A stretch of 46,001 nt of DNA from Candidatus Iainarchaeum sp. (GTDB lineage Archaea; Iainarchaeota; Iainarchaeia; Iainarchaeales; DTGL01), in contig JAGGVE010000004.1 of the NCBI GenBank assembly GCA_021163505.1, positions 1 through 46,001 on the forward strand, in the 5' to 3' direction. The notes under the pieces are model-generated. The model was given only the letters and a program-made list of their open reading frames with translations, was not told the DNA's origin and did not search any database. The position numbers were made by a program, and so were the translations under genes. Of the stretch, positions 15,403-25,245 are shown piece by piece. How positions within the stretch are numbered: position 1 is the stretch's first letter; each line of letters opens with the position of its first letter.

Positions 15403-18400
15403 ATGCTTCTGGATTATTTAAAAGATTTTTATTCAAGGATTGAAGATAAATGGTATGCGCTTTTGGATTTCTTAAGTGCGCGTGGCTTGCCAGCAAATGC
15501 ATATGCTGATTTTTTGGAAAAGAGAGGGATACCATCACTTCCAACAACTTTGGCAATCTTCGTCCTTATTTTCCTCCTGATATTTGCACTTGCCACTCCT
15601 AACACGCTTGATGTTTCTTTAAATATTAGCATAAAGGATGATTATGGGCAGGCACTTCGAAACGTTTATCTAAAAATAGAAACAGTTGAAGGGCAGACAA
15701 TAAAAACAAAGGCGTCTTCTTACAATGGGGATATAATAAAACTTGAGAATGTTCCACTAAACACAAAGCTGATTATCACTGCATCAAAGAAAGGATACAG
15801 TAATGCAAGCACTGAAGTGGAGGTAAATTCCAAAAGACTAAGCGCAGAGCTTGTGCTTGCTAGAGAGATAGAGCTTATAACAGCAAGACTTCAGGTGCTT
15901 GACACCGAGTCTCAAACTGCAGTAACCATGCCCAAATGCCATGTTGAATTTGAGGGCAGTAAAATAGCAGGACATGCAATAGGTTCTGGGATTGTGGAGT
16001 TTGTAGGAGTGCCCGCAAACATGGAACTGCACCTACAATGTGAAGCTGACGGTTACGAATCCGTGGATACATTCATAAAATTCTCTTCAGATGAAACACA
16101 AAAGATTGAGCTTGTACCAAAAACAGCAGAGCTTGCCGATGTTAAGTCACTCCTTATAATAGTAAAAGATTATGAAACAAAGGAACTTATCAGAGGAGCA
16201 AGGATTCTGATAACCAAAGCAAAAAGTGAAGAAGTGATTGCAGATGAAAACGTGGATAACGGACAGTACGTAGCTAAAATAGCTAGCGGTAGCATTATAA
16301 CTATAAGTGTCAGCAAAGAAGGGTACCTTCCATACACAAGCGGTTCAATAACAGTAAGGAGTGATGGTGAATTCCCAGTGCTTCTTAAAAGAGGAGGGAA
16401 AACGCTCCTTGTAAGGGTGCTCAACAAAGACCATGTGCAACTCGTAAACGTTAGCGTTAAGCTATTTGATGAGGTTCAGAACCTCATAAGAGAGGCAAAA
16501 ACAGATTTCACCGGCAGTGCGGTATTTGAAGGGATCGATGCGAGTAAAAAGCATATTGTAACCGCATACTACGCAGGCTTTCTACCAGGCTTTAAAGAAC
16601 TGACTCCAGAAGAACTCAGTAAATCAAACGAGGTAACAATTATACTTGCAAAGGCAACACTGGAGAATTCAGGCATGGCAACATTCAGAATAAAGGGCGA
16701 GAATGGTGAAGAGCTTGCGAACGCTTCAATTGAAATATACAGGATTATAAATGGAAAGAAGGTACCTTTGGGGATGGGGACATTGAAAACAAATTATCGC
16801 GGAGAGCTCACAACAATGCTGCCTGCCGGCGACTATATAGCAAAAATTGAAACACCATTGTATGCAAAAGAATATGAATTTAGCATAGAGGCTGGTGAAG
16901 AGAAAACCTTTGAGGTCACAGCAAGCAAAATTCCTTCTGTTAAAATAATACGTCTTGTAGATAAGGAAGGGAACCCAATCAAAGGTAGGGCGGTGGTAAC
17001 CACCCTTTCCGGAGAAGAACTCTACAATGGGCCTATAAGAAATGGGCAGGTGGAGTTTGATTCCAAGGGGAATGAAACTGTAAGAATAAATGTAATAAGC
17101 GAGGATGGAAAAACCTTTGAAGGGGAGGTAAGGCTTGGTAAAGAAAAAATAACAGAGGTAGAGGTTGCCAACGAAGAGGGGCCTGCAACATTGGAACCGA
17201 AAATAGAATTCCTTGGCATTACAAACGCGAACAATGAGGTCCTTGAAGGAGCGATAAAGGATCAATATGTATGGGCGAAATTCAGGGTAACATTCCCAAG
17301 CTGCGAAGAAGGCGGCGTGCATATAAGAGTGGGCCGCGATGATATCAGATTTGCAGATTCGCAGGCAGTTGGTATTTATGGGTTTGATGGAAGAGCAAGT
17401 TCATTCACCTATGGGCTCAGTTACCATGCGCCCTTAGGGCAGGTAACGGATCTTGCAAATAGAGGAAGGGCTGGAATAAAGAACAAGTGGATCAATATTA
17501 ATTTTAAAAACCCCGCAAACGAAGTGTTATTCGCTGTTAAAATAAAGGCGGACAAGGCATTCTCTGCGGAAAGCTTTGAGCTGCATTACAGGGCATGGGC
17601 AAAGGTTGCAGGGTCTATTTACCGCGATCCTGCTGATGAGGTATTGCTTTTGCAACCTTACAACGACCAGAAACACGGATTGTATGCAGAAACATACAAG
17701 GAGAATATAAGGGTTTTGGAAAGCGCGGCTGAATGCGAAGAAGGCATATGCCTTAAAATGGAATTCTTTGATGGGAGCGAGCGCATACCTGCTGAGCAGT
17801 TTAGGCCAAGAGTTGGAAAAGACTATATGCTTATAGTGGAGATAACCTCTATGCAAGATGGCCAGGGAAAGATAACGGTCGCTACACAAAATGAGCCAAT
17901 GACGCTGCTTTTCTCACAGATTAGAGATCCAAAGATTGGTTTGCTTCCAAGGGATAATTATACAAATATAGAGGTGTATGCGCCGATAGCCCTGGCAAAG
18001 GGAATTAGCAGAGAGGTAGGTGCAGCGTTTCAGACTATGAGCGAGGGTGGTGCAAAAATAACTGTGACAATAGAAATTGGTGAGAAAACAGTTAGCAGAG
18101 AGCTTTATTTCAACATATATGGGCCAAAGAGGCTTGGTGTAACTCTCTCCGAACCGGAGAATGTTCCTCTCGGCAATAACCTTGAAGTATTTGTGAAAGA
18201 TCAAGAAACAGGCGAGCCTGTAACAAATGCAAGGATTGTACTATCGAAAGCAGCAAGGCCGATTATAGAAACTTTAGGAGACGGAACCCAAGACAACGGC
18301 GCTAACGGCAGGTATGTTTTAAAAACCTCTGAGCTTTCCCCCGGAAAGTATGAGCTAACAATAGAAGCTGAAGACTCTGAACCATACAATCAAGAGCTGG

Positions 18401-21400
18401 TAATAGGTGCGGAGAAGATAATTGAGATAGAATCACCTATAGAAATAGTTCTGGAAAAGGGCGAAGCGGAAAAAACCATAGTAAAAACTATACATAACAA
18501 CTCAGATGAAACCATAAGAAACCTGATGTATGAATTTGTACCTGCAGGAAACTGGCCTGAAGAGCTTGCAATAAATATAACTCTCCCGCCAGAAATAAGG
18601 CCAAGAAGTTCTGCAACGATACAGATAATAGCAACATATAGCGGTGATGAAGAAGCAACGATAACCGCCACAGGAACGCTTACGGTTTATGGTACACTGG
18701 ATGTTGCAATCCAGGGAAGTGCAGATGTCATCATAAAATACAATCAGAAACTCCCAGAAGAATGCATAGAAATAGAACCCGATGAAGTTGCACTTGAGAT
18801 GATAGGTAAGGCAAATCAGAGAGAAGAGCTTGCTTTCAGCATAAAATATAACGAAGCAGAGGGCTGCATAGGAACTCTTAGGTTTACGGAGAGACTTGAG
18901 ATCGATGACCCAAATCTGCAATTGATTCCAAAGGAATTTGAAATCTCCCCAGGAGAAACTAAAGAAGTAACATTGGTTCTTGTAAACGGCATTGATCGTA
19001 CAGGCACTCTGGAAATGCCACTTGCAGGTGTTTTGCTTTTTGATGCAACAAGCTTAACAAAAGCCATGAAAGTTAGATTAAGTTTCACTGACCCAAGATT
19101 TTTGCTACAGACAAACGATAATATAGCGCTCTATATGAGCTACAATGAGCAAAGCGGGCTACTTGAAGGCTTCGCACCTCTCTATATGAAAAATATTGGC
19201 ACAAAACCGATAGAAAATATAAGGTGGAGCGTTGCTCCACCTTCGGGCATAGAGCTATACGTAACCGAAACACCACAGGCTGCAACGCTTCCCGGGCCTA
19301 CTGCTGTTGGCCCTGTAAATCTTGAACCAAGTCAGGAGCTTCCGCATCCGCTGACGCTCTATGCAAAAAGTTCCAACCGCTCGTTAGAAAGGGGACCGCA
19401 TAGAGCAGAGATACGCATAACAGCGCAGGTAGAGGGTACACAGTTTGAAAAGGTCGTTACTGTCTGGGTATTCGTTTCGCCTGCAGAGTGCCTCAAGATA
19501 ACTCCGAAAGAGGAACTTATATTTGCAAGTGAAGATGCAAGCCAGGGGGTGATAACAAAAACTGTAGAGATATTCAACGGATGCGGTGAGATAATTAGAG
19601 ATATTATGCTTGAGCCAGAATATCTCGGTCCGAATCAGATAAGCCTGTTTGTACCAGCTGGCCCCTATCTATACCCGGATCAGCGCGTTGAAGCACAGAT
19701 TATGCTAAATAAGGCAGGGGACTATTTCAATAGTGAAAGGCCTGATGCTATTAAAGTAAAAGGCCTTCTTGTGAACAGCCAGCACTTCACAGAGTCAAAT
19801 CCGCTTATGGTAATAGCTGAGATCGGACTGCGTCCCGAAACAGAGGCAGGACCAAGCTATACAGAAATAAGCCTCCCTCTATGCGAAGATGAAACTGTAT
19901 TCAAAACAGTGAGATTTCCGATGCAGAGCGCAGATACCGATTGTGAAGTAGCATATTGCGATGCACTTCAGCTCTCTCAGTATATAGCGGATAAAATAAA
20001 GGAAAATATAAATATGGTGAAGGAGAAGATTCAGGACAATGGTGCTGATGTGAGAAACTACCCTTTCTGTCAGGAAGGTTCGCAATTCTGTACATTCACT
20101 GCAATAGGCGTCATCTCACAGCCCTATAAAGTTTATATGAACCACGATAACCTTACAACGGATGTTCTCCAAAACGTGGTGAAAAACACCGATGGATTAA
20201 ACAACATGGTTGTGAGGTATGCCTCTGGCACCCTTAATGAGATTCTACAAACAGCAACTGGTTTTACAGCAAACCAGATCTACCTTGAGAAACCTTTGAA
20301 AGGATGTGGCCGTTACTACATTTCCATCCAAGGAGCAGTGCAACAGGTCCAGGGAGAACTCGAAGAGGATAGCATTATAATATTCATCAAGCTCATCAGC
20401 GATCGTGCAATAACACCTGAATGTACCCTAAAGGTGCAAAACTTCCTTAACTTCCTACCTGAAGATCGCGGACTTACGCTCACATCCTCAATGAACACGT
20501 GGCTTGGCATAGTGCAGGCAGATCCAGAGCTTAGTGAATTAGGAAGAGGTATTGCGGAGGCGCTGTTTAGCACCCCTGAACGGGTTGCTCCAAACACCAG
20601 TTCAAATAAATTGAAACTTATACTTGAACAGATCCCAAATGGCTCAATAGTTGAACTGAAAATAGATCAACACTCAACGGTTGAAGCAAATCCAGCAACC
20701 ATCTTACTTCTGATAAACTGGCTCTATGGAGAAGAGAATGAAAAATTCCGATCAGAAGTTGCCAAGAAGGCAAAGTATGCATTGCAGCAGCTGAAACAGG
20801 GCTCATTTGAAATTGAAGCATGTATAAGCAATGATGAAACATACATGAGAATAATGAAGCTTGAAAGCGTTGGGGAATTGAAAATCGAACATGAGAAGTA
20901 TATAGAGCTATATTATGATGCTGAAACATGCACAGATATTAATGTTGTGAGCAACATTCCAGAAAATGTTGCACTGCGAACAAACTGGAGTGCTCTTAAT
21001 CCAACCGAAAAATCAGGTATAAAAGACGTTTACTTCAAGCTCGATGGCTCAAGGATCGAGGAGTACTCAAACGAGCAAGGAATTCGTGGAACACCCATTG
21101 CCCTTGAAGAAGTGCCTGGATTTAAGGGCCTTTACAAAAAGAGCCTGCAGCTCTGTGTTGTTGGCGATGACGGCTTAATCACACAGGCAGCAGGCAAGAA
21201 GATAAAGATCAAGGCAAAAAGCCTAAGCATAGCAACCAAGGAAATGAAAGAGTGGGAGGAAATTGAGTTGAGGGTCTGCGGGATACACCCGCATAGTTTA
21301 ATAGAAAGGATGGAAGGCGTAGAGGTTGAACCCGGCGAAGAGAAGGTTTTCTATACCTCACTTGGATGGAAAGGAGAGCCAGAAAGTATAAGTATTCAGG

Positions 21401-23451
21401 ATATTGAAAGAAGTCTGCGGATGAAAGACATTGTGCAACAGCTACCTGATACTAGCGGAGGTGGAGCGCCAGCAGTGGTAGATAGAGTTTCGAAGGCGTA
21501 CCAAAATGCATGGCTCTGGTACTTTGCGACCTGTGTCGGCACATCCACCCTGTGCAATAGTTTAAGAAGGGGTTTGCTTAGCGCAATGTTTGGAACATTC
21601 CTTATACCTGCAAACATTTTGCAAGCCATGGTGTTTGACTGTGGCTTGCCGGTATTGGCTGGCTCATCAAGTATGCCTGGAGCCCCAAGGTTCGTTTATA
21701 GCATTGGAAGTGCATGGCAGTGGGTTACACAACACATACCTTTTTTAAGAACGCAGGGAATAATTGCACAGCAACTGCCTATTGATGAAACTCTTCCAGA
21801 GGAAGCGCAACAAGCCTTAAGGGAAGATGTAATACCTGCAGCAATAGCTGGTTATGAAGTGAAACTTGGAACACAGGTAATCTCATACCTAACCAATCGC
21901 TTCGGTGACATCGTACTGGCAAACGATGCAATAAAACGCAAGGTTGCGGATTCAGCTGCGGATTATATAGCAAAGCAGTTCTCTTCTGATATGCTTGGGG
22001 GGGCAATGAAGAAAGAGATAAAGAGCGCGGTTAAGCCGAGAATACTAGAGATACTACAAGGCGCAAGTCCCAATGCAAGGCTTACTACAGTAATGACTGA
22101 AGATTCTGTAAAAAGTGCCTGGCGAAATGCCTCCAGCGATATAGCGGAGAGGGTAATTTCAAACTTAGATAACATCAGCGGGTCAAGAATTGCACAGGAG
22201 ATTACACAGGCTGGTGGCAGGAGAGTTAGCGAGGTGTTCAATCCCGATGAAATTGCAAATTTAGTGAGAGGAGAAGACATCTTGGGTGAAACAACAAAAG
22301 TTATTGATCCGGGTGACTTTGATAATGAAATATTGAAAATAGCACAGAATGCAAGACAGCGCGTGTTGCAGCAGGTTGAATTTGATAAGATAAGGCCCAA
22401 GCTTGGAGGCACTGCAAGAACAATAGAGCAAACGCTAGATGATACCATACAGAGAGCTTTACGATCAAGCGCTACTACTGATGCATCTGGCAGATATATA
22501 ATAAATGCAAGCAGTATAGATGATGCGATAAGACAGAGTGTCACCACAGTAAATTCCCGATTTGCTGATAGGCTGGCTAAAGCATATGGTGAAGAAATAG
22601 CTGAGAAGGTTGTAAGAGAAAGCGGCGAAGAGATTGCTGAGCGTACTGCAAAGGTATCCATAGGGAAAAGAATAAGGAGGTTATTCAGCTGGCGAAATTT
22701 GGGCAGAATATTACGAGGTGCTGCCTGCGATGCTGCGGCCAACTATGCTGGCTACAGCGTCTTCAGGGTGAAATTACAATCTGCCCTGCAAAAACTTTCA
22801 GAAGAAGGAGCATTGCCACAGCCGACAGTAGAATATGGAAAGGTAGGTCAGCACTATGAAGGTCCGGCTCAACTTTACAAATACAGGCCTTACAAAATAG
22901 TAGTGGGACGCAACCAGTATGGAACACGCTACTACAGAATTGAACCTGTTGACACTGAAGAGGAGTTTGAGGAGATGCAAAGAAGAATAGCTGAAAATCC
23001 TTCCAGCTACTGGGTTGACGATTGCAGAGAATATCGCGAAAGAGAGTTTGAAGGCTTCCTCGGCTGCCTCATGCCAGAAGCTGGGCAAGGCATAAGCGCA
23101 GAGCATGTGAGAGCTTATTACACAGACAACTCAGCATTCAGAAGATTTTCGGAAGAGTATGAAGTACCAGAAGCGCTTATTGTAGCATTCTTAATAAATA
23201 ACCCGGAAAGAATAAATGGCTGTTCCATAGAAGGCAAATGGTATGAAAAGACGGAAGAAAGCAGAATTTATGCAATCAGATGCGTCGCTGAAAAGGTTAA
23301 TGCGGCGCTTTCCTCAACACCAAATATAGAGGAAGTAATTAGGGTTGTTGGCAGCAAGAGCGGTGAACCTCCAAAAAGTTATATTGAAAATGTAATGAAC
23401 ACTTATCAACGGTGGAGCCAGTTCAATATATGCATAGCACCAGTTGCATAG
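15403..23451 (+). CDS. Giant surface protein A (2682 aa): six Ig-like repeats, core module, divergent helical and lysozyme-like C-terminus
   Basis: A cytoplasmic helix (LKDFYSRIEDKWYALLDFL) precedes a TM at about 46-66, giving an N-in topology with about 2600 residues outside. Six CnaB/CarboxypepD_reg-like repeats follow (about 72-595), the second with C179 and C213. The core (about 597-843) has GGVHIRVG at 637-644, YRDPADE at 740-746 and C778-x4-C783. A seventh repeat (about 910-1010) and Cys-containing sandwich domains (C1363 region) follow, then the AYCDALQ motif at 1517-1523. Unlike B-D, the C-terminus has a hydrophobic Cys-containing segment (about 2035-2090), a long polar helical region (about 2110-2450) and a tail (about 2580-2675) that faintly resembles lysozyme/SLT domains. 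It is co-transcribed with the 562-aa gene 16 nt downstream. Adhesion or an appendage role is inferred. Confidence 0.9.
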   Translation: MLLDYLKDFYSRIEDKWYALLDFLSARGLPANAYADFLEKRGIPSLPTTLAIFVLIFLLIFALATPNTLDVSLNISIKDDYGQALRNVYLKIETVEGQTIKTKASSYNGDIIKLENVPLNTKLIITASKKGYSNASTEVEVNSKRLSAELVLAREIELITARLQVLDTESQTAVTMPKCHVEFEGSKIAGHAIGSGIVEFVGVPANMELHLQCEADGYESVDTFIKFSSDETQKIELVPKTAELADVKSLLIIVKDYETKELIRGARILITKAKSEEVIADENVDNGQYVAKIASGSIITISVSKEGYLPYTSGSITVRSDGEFPVLLKRGGKTLLVRVLNKDHVQLVNVSVKLFDEVQNLIREAKTDFTGSAVFEGIDASKKHIVTAYYAGFLPGFKELTPEELSKSNEVTIILAKATLENSGMATFRIKGENGEELANASIEIYRIINGKKVPLGMGTLKTNYRGELTTMLPAGDYIAKIETPLYAKEYEFSIEAGEEKTFEVTASKIPSVKIIRLVDKEGNPIKGRAVVTTLSGEELYNGPIRNGQVEFDSKGNETVRINVISEDGKTFEGEVRLGKEKITEVEVANEEGPATLEPKIEFLGITNANNEVLEGAIKDQYVWAKFRVTFPSCEEGGVHIRVGRDDIRFADSQAVGIYGFDGRASSFTYGLSYHAPLGQVTDLANRGRAGIKNKWININFKNPANEVLFAVKIKADKAFSAESFELHYRAWAKVAGSIYRDPADEVLLLQPYNDQKHGLYAETYKENIRVLESAAECEEGICLKMEFFDGSERIPAEQFRPRVGKDYMLIVEITSMQDGQGKITVATQNEPMTLLFSQIRDPKIGLLPRDNYTNIEVYAPIALAKGISREVGAAFQTMSEGGAKITVTIEIGEKTVSRELYFNIYGPKRLGVTLSEPENVPLGNNLEVFVKDQETGEPVTNARIVLSKAARPIIETLGDGTQDNGANGRYVLKTSELSPGKYELTIEAEDSEPYNQELVIGAEKIIEIESPIEIVLEKGEAEKTIVKTIHNNSDETIRNLMYEFVPAGNWPEELAINITLPPEIRPRSSATIQIIATYSGDEEATITATGTLTVYGTLDVAIQGSADVIIKYNQKLPEECIEIEPDEVALEMIGKANQREELAFSIKYNEAEGCIGTLRFTERLEIDDPNLQLIPKEFEISPGETKEVTLVLVNGIDRTGTLEMPLAGVLLFDATSLTKAMKVRLSFTDPRFLLQTNDNIALYMSYNEQSGLLEGFAPLYMKNIGTKPIENIRWSVAPPSGIELYVTETPQAATLPGPTAVGPVNLEPSQELPHPLTLYAKSSNRSLERGPHRAEIRITAQVEGTQFEKVVTVWVFVSPAECLKITPKEELIFASEDASQGVITKTVEIFNGCGEIIRDIMLEPEYLGPNQISLFVPAGPYLYPDQRVEAQIMLNKAGDYFNSERPDAIKVKGLLVNSQHFTESNPLMVIAEIGLRPETEAGPSYTEISLPLCEDETVFKTVRFPMQSADTDCEVAYCDALQLSQYIADKIKENINMVKEKIQDNGADVRNYPFCQEGSQFCTFTAIGVISQPYKVYMNHDNLTTDVLQNVVKNTDGLNNMVVRYASGTLNEILQTATGFTANQIYLEKPLKGCGRYYISIQGAVQQVQGELEEDSIIIFIKLISDRAITPECTLKVQNFLNFLPEDRGLTLTSSMNTWLGIVQADPELSELGRGIAEALFSTPERVAPNTSSNKLKLILEQIPNGSIVELKIDQHSTVEANPATILLLINWLYGEENEKFRSEVAKKAKYALQQLKQGSFEIEACISNDETYMRIMKLESVGELKIEHEKYIELYYDAETCTDINVVSNIPENVALRTNWSALNPTEKSGIKDVYFKLDGSRIEEYSNEQGIRGTPIALEEVPGFKGLYKKSLQLCVVGDDGLITQAAGKKIKIKAKSLSIATKEMKEWEEIELRVCGIHPHSLIERMEGVEVEPGEEKVFYTSLGWKGEPESISIQDIERSLRMKDIVQQLPDTSGGGAPAVVDRVSKAYQNAWLWYFATCVGTSTLCNSLRRGLLSAMFGTFLIPANILQAMVFDCGLPVLAGSSSMPGAPRFVYSIGSAWQWVTQHIPFLRTQGIIAQQLPIDETLPEEAQQALREDVIPAAIAGYEVKLGTQVISYLTNRFGDIVLANDAIKRKVADSAADYIAKQFSSDMLGGAMKKEIKSAVKPRILEILQGASPNARLTTVMTEDSVKSAWRNASSDIAERVISNLDNISGSRIAQEITQAGGRRVSEVFNPDEIANLVRGEDILGETTKVIDPGDFDNEILKIAQNARQRVLQQVEFDKIRPKLGGTARTIEQTLDDTIQRALRSSATTDASGRYIINASSIDDAIRQSVTTVNSRFADRLAKAYGEEIAEKVVRESGEEIAERTAKVSIGKRIRRLFSWRNLGRILRGAACDAAANYAGYSVFRVKLQSALQKLSEEGALPQPTVEYGKVGQHYEGPAQLYKYRPYKIVVGRNQYGTRYYRIEPVDTEEEFEEMQRRIAENPSSYWVDDCREYREREFEGFLGCLMPEAGQGISAEHVRAYYTDNSAFRRFSEEYEVPEALIVAFLINNPERINGCSIEGKWYEKTEESRIYAIRCVAEKVNAALSSTPNIEEVIRVVGSKSGEPPKSYIENVMNTYQRWSQFNICIAPVA

Positions 23452-23467
23452 TTAAAAAGGTGAAAAG

Positions 23468-25156
23468 TTGAACCAGAAAGCATTTAATCTTTTTACTGCA
23501 CTGCTTGCATTTATTCTGATACTCACCAGCACGATTCTCTTTCTCACGATGATTCAAACCGAAACAAACACAAGTCATCTTATAGATCACATGGCCTCAC
23601 AGGCAAGGCTCGAATCTGTTGCAAGACTTGTAAGAGCAGATATATTCCAAACTTTCAACCAAAACCTAAGAGAAGTTATAGAAGATTATTTTAGGCATAA
23701 TGAGGTGATTATTGGTGATCTCAAAGCATGGGAAGACTGGGATCAGTTAAAAGAAGAATTTTCAGAGGGTTACTTTGTTGGCAACGAGAAATTTGCAAGG
23801 GAAATAGCAAAGGCTTTGCCCGGGCTTGAGCTAGACTATGCAATCCCATATGAAGGAAAATATAAGGTTGAAATGTACAACGATGATCGCGAAAGATTTA
23901 GAGAAGTGCTGCAGAGCGCGATAGATGCAAGCGCCTCATCCGGAGATTTTATTGAAGTTGTTGAATGCGACGGCACTCCGGAAAACTGTCCGCTTGGAAC
24001 TTTTTACATAAATTTGAAGATAACAGAGCTAAGCGATGAAGAGTATGAGAGTTTGCCTATGCTCAGAGTCACAGACCTGCTAAACGGCTCATATATCGCT
24101 GATCCAATAATCCCCAGAAACGATATAAAGCTCTATGTTCCACTCAGGCTTTTCAAAGCGATGGCAATAACCAGAAAGATGATGCATTCAGATTTAGCCT
24201 ATATGAATACCCGTTATGATTTTGGTTATCTCTCGCCAAGAATACACAATGAGTTTGATTCAATGGCTTTGGGCTACTGTGATTATGGGTTCTGCTATCC
24301 GCGCGAGAATCCATACTTCCCACCGGACAAAAGGTATTCTGATGATAAAGCATGCTCAGGAACCGGGGTATCAAACTCCCTAACTGAAATAACAGGTAAT
24401 TTCAGGGGCATGAACTTTACATATAATCTTGTAGACAGACTGAGCACAAATTACATGGTTCGGAAGCTTGCTGAGCTTGCAAAAAAACGTCTTTGTGAAC
24501 TATCTAAGGAAAACATCAGCAGCTATGATAGCCCGGGGGATTTTGAAATAGAGAAAGACCCTGCAGAGCCAAACTGTTATGTAATAGTAGAAGCTGGTGA
24601 TATAAGAGCATCTGCGAAACCCTCCAAGCTTATAAAAACCGGTTCTGAGCGAAAGGTTTCACTTATAGGGACAAATCCAAAAACCGAACCAAATCAGACC
24701 CTAAGTAGCTGTCCCTTTAATTTTACTCTCGGGCAGAACAGAAGGATAGGATACTATAAAGGGCCGGGGGGTATCATGTGGCCAGATAGTAGCATAGGTA
24801 GCGAAATATGCAATGGCTTTGAAAGCATGAGTGCGCTTCTTGGGATGATTCCACCAAAGTGTGGCTATGGCACCTCCTGGGCATGTTGTACAGAAATAAC
24901 TGAAATGAACTTCAAAGTTTCGTTTATAGAGAAGAACCCGGAGTACAAAATAAACAAGGATCTGGAAACGAGGTTTGCATTTAAGATCGTTGATAGAAGC
25001 TTTACAGGATTTAATCCAAACTATGACTCTGGAGCAACCGATATTGACTGTGCGCTTGCGCATGCGCCACAGTCAAACACCTGCGTGGCAAGTGCTTGGA
25101 CGTGCATGGTAAAACCTGCAGGCGGCTATCAGGGGTGCTATCCGGAGTTCCCATAA
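23468..25156 (+). CDS. Pilin-like N-terminus, Cys-containing secreted protein (562 aa)
   Basis: The N-terminus (MNQKAFNLFTALLAFILILT) is a short polar head followed directly by a long hydrophobic helix to about residue 29, as in type IV pilin or TadE-like proteins. K-A-F near the cleavage position resembles a class III signal, but the next residue (N) is not ideal and no Glu+5 is seen. The rest is a large extracytoplasmic domain with many cysteines, including YCDYGFCYP (about 269-277), CGYGTSWACC and a Cys-rich end. It starts at TTG with AAGGTGA at 23457-23463; the first downstream ATG would cut the hydrophobic segment. It sits 16 nt after giant A. It may be a minor pilin or tip protein for the Fe-S motor operon, or simply a second anchored surface protein. 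Confidence 0.8.
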   Translation: MNQKAFNLFTALLAFILILTSTILFLTMIQTETNTSHLIDHMASQARLESVARLVRADIFQTFNQNLREVIEDYFRHNEVIIGDLKAWEDWDQLKEEFSEGYFVGNEKFAREIAKALPGLELDYAIPYEGKYKVEMYNDDRERFREVLQSAIDASASSGDFIEVVECDGTPENCPLGTFYINLKITELSDEEYESLPMLRVTDLLNGSYIADPIIPRNDIKLYVPLRLFKAMAITRKMMHSDLAYMNTRYDFGYLSPRIHNEFDSMALGYCDYGFCYPRENPYFPPDKRYSDDKACSGTGVSNSLTEITGNFRGMNFTYNLVDRLSTNYMVRKLAELAKKRLCELSKENISSYDSPGDFEIEKDPAEPNCYVIVEAGDIRASAKPSKLIKTGSERKVSLIGTNPKTEPNQTLSSCPFNFTLGQNRRIGYYKGPGGIMWPDSSIGSEICNGFESMSALLGMIPPKCGYGTSWACCTEITEMNFKVSFIEKNPEYKINKDLETRFAFKIVDRSFTGFNPNYDSGATDIDCALAHAPQSNTCVASAWTCMVKPAGGYQGCYPEFP

Positions 25157-25175
25157 GAATGAAAAATATAAAGGG

Positions 25176-25189
25176 AAAATATATAAATA
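25176..25189 (+). promoter_or_regulatory. Putative promoter of giant B
   Basis: AAAATATATAAATA would place the transcript start near 25210. The leader then contains GGAGG at 25232-25236, 9 nt before the ATG at 25246. Both elements are close to archaeal consensus, so B probably has its own transcript apart from A. Confidence 0.5.
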
Positions 25190-25245
25190 AGAAAAGTGCT
25201 AACTAATTAAGAAAAAATGATATTTTATACTGGAGGCTTCTGGAT

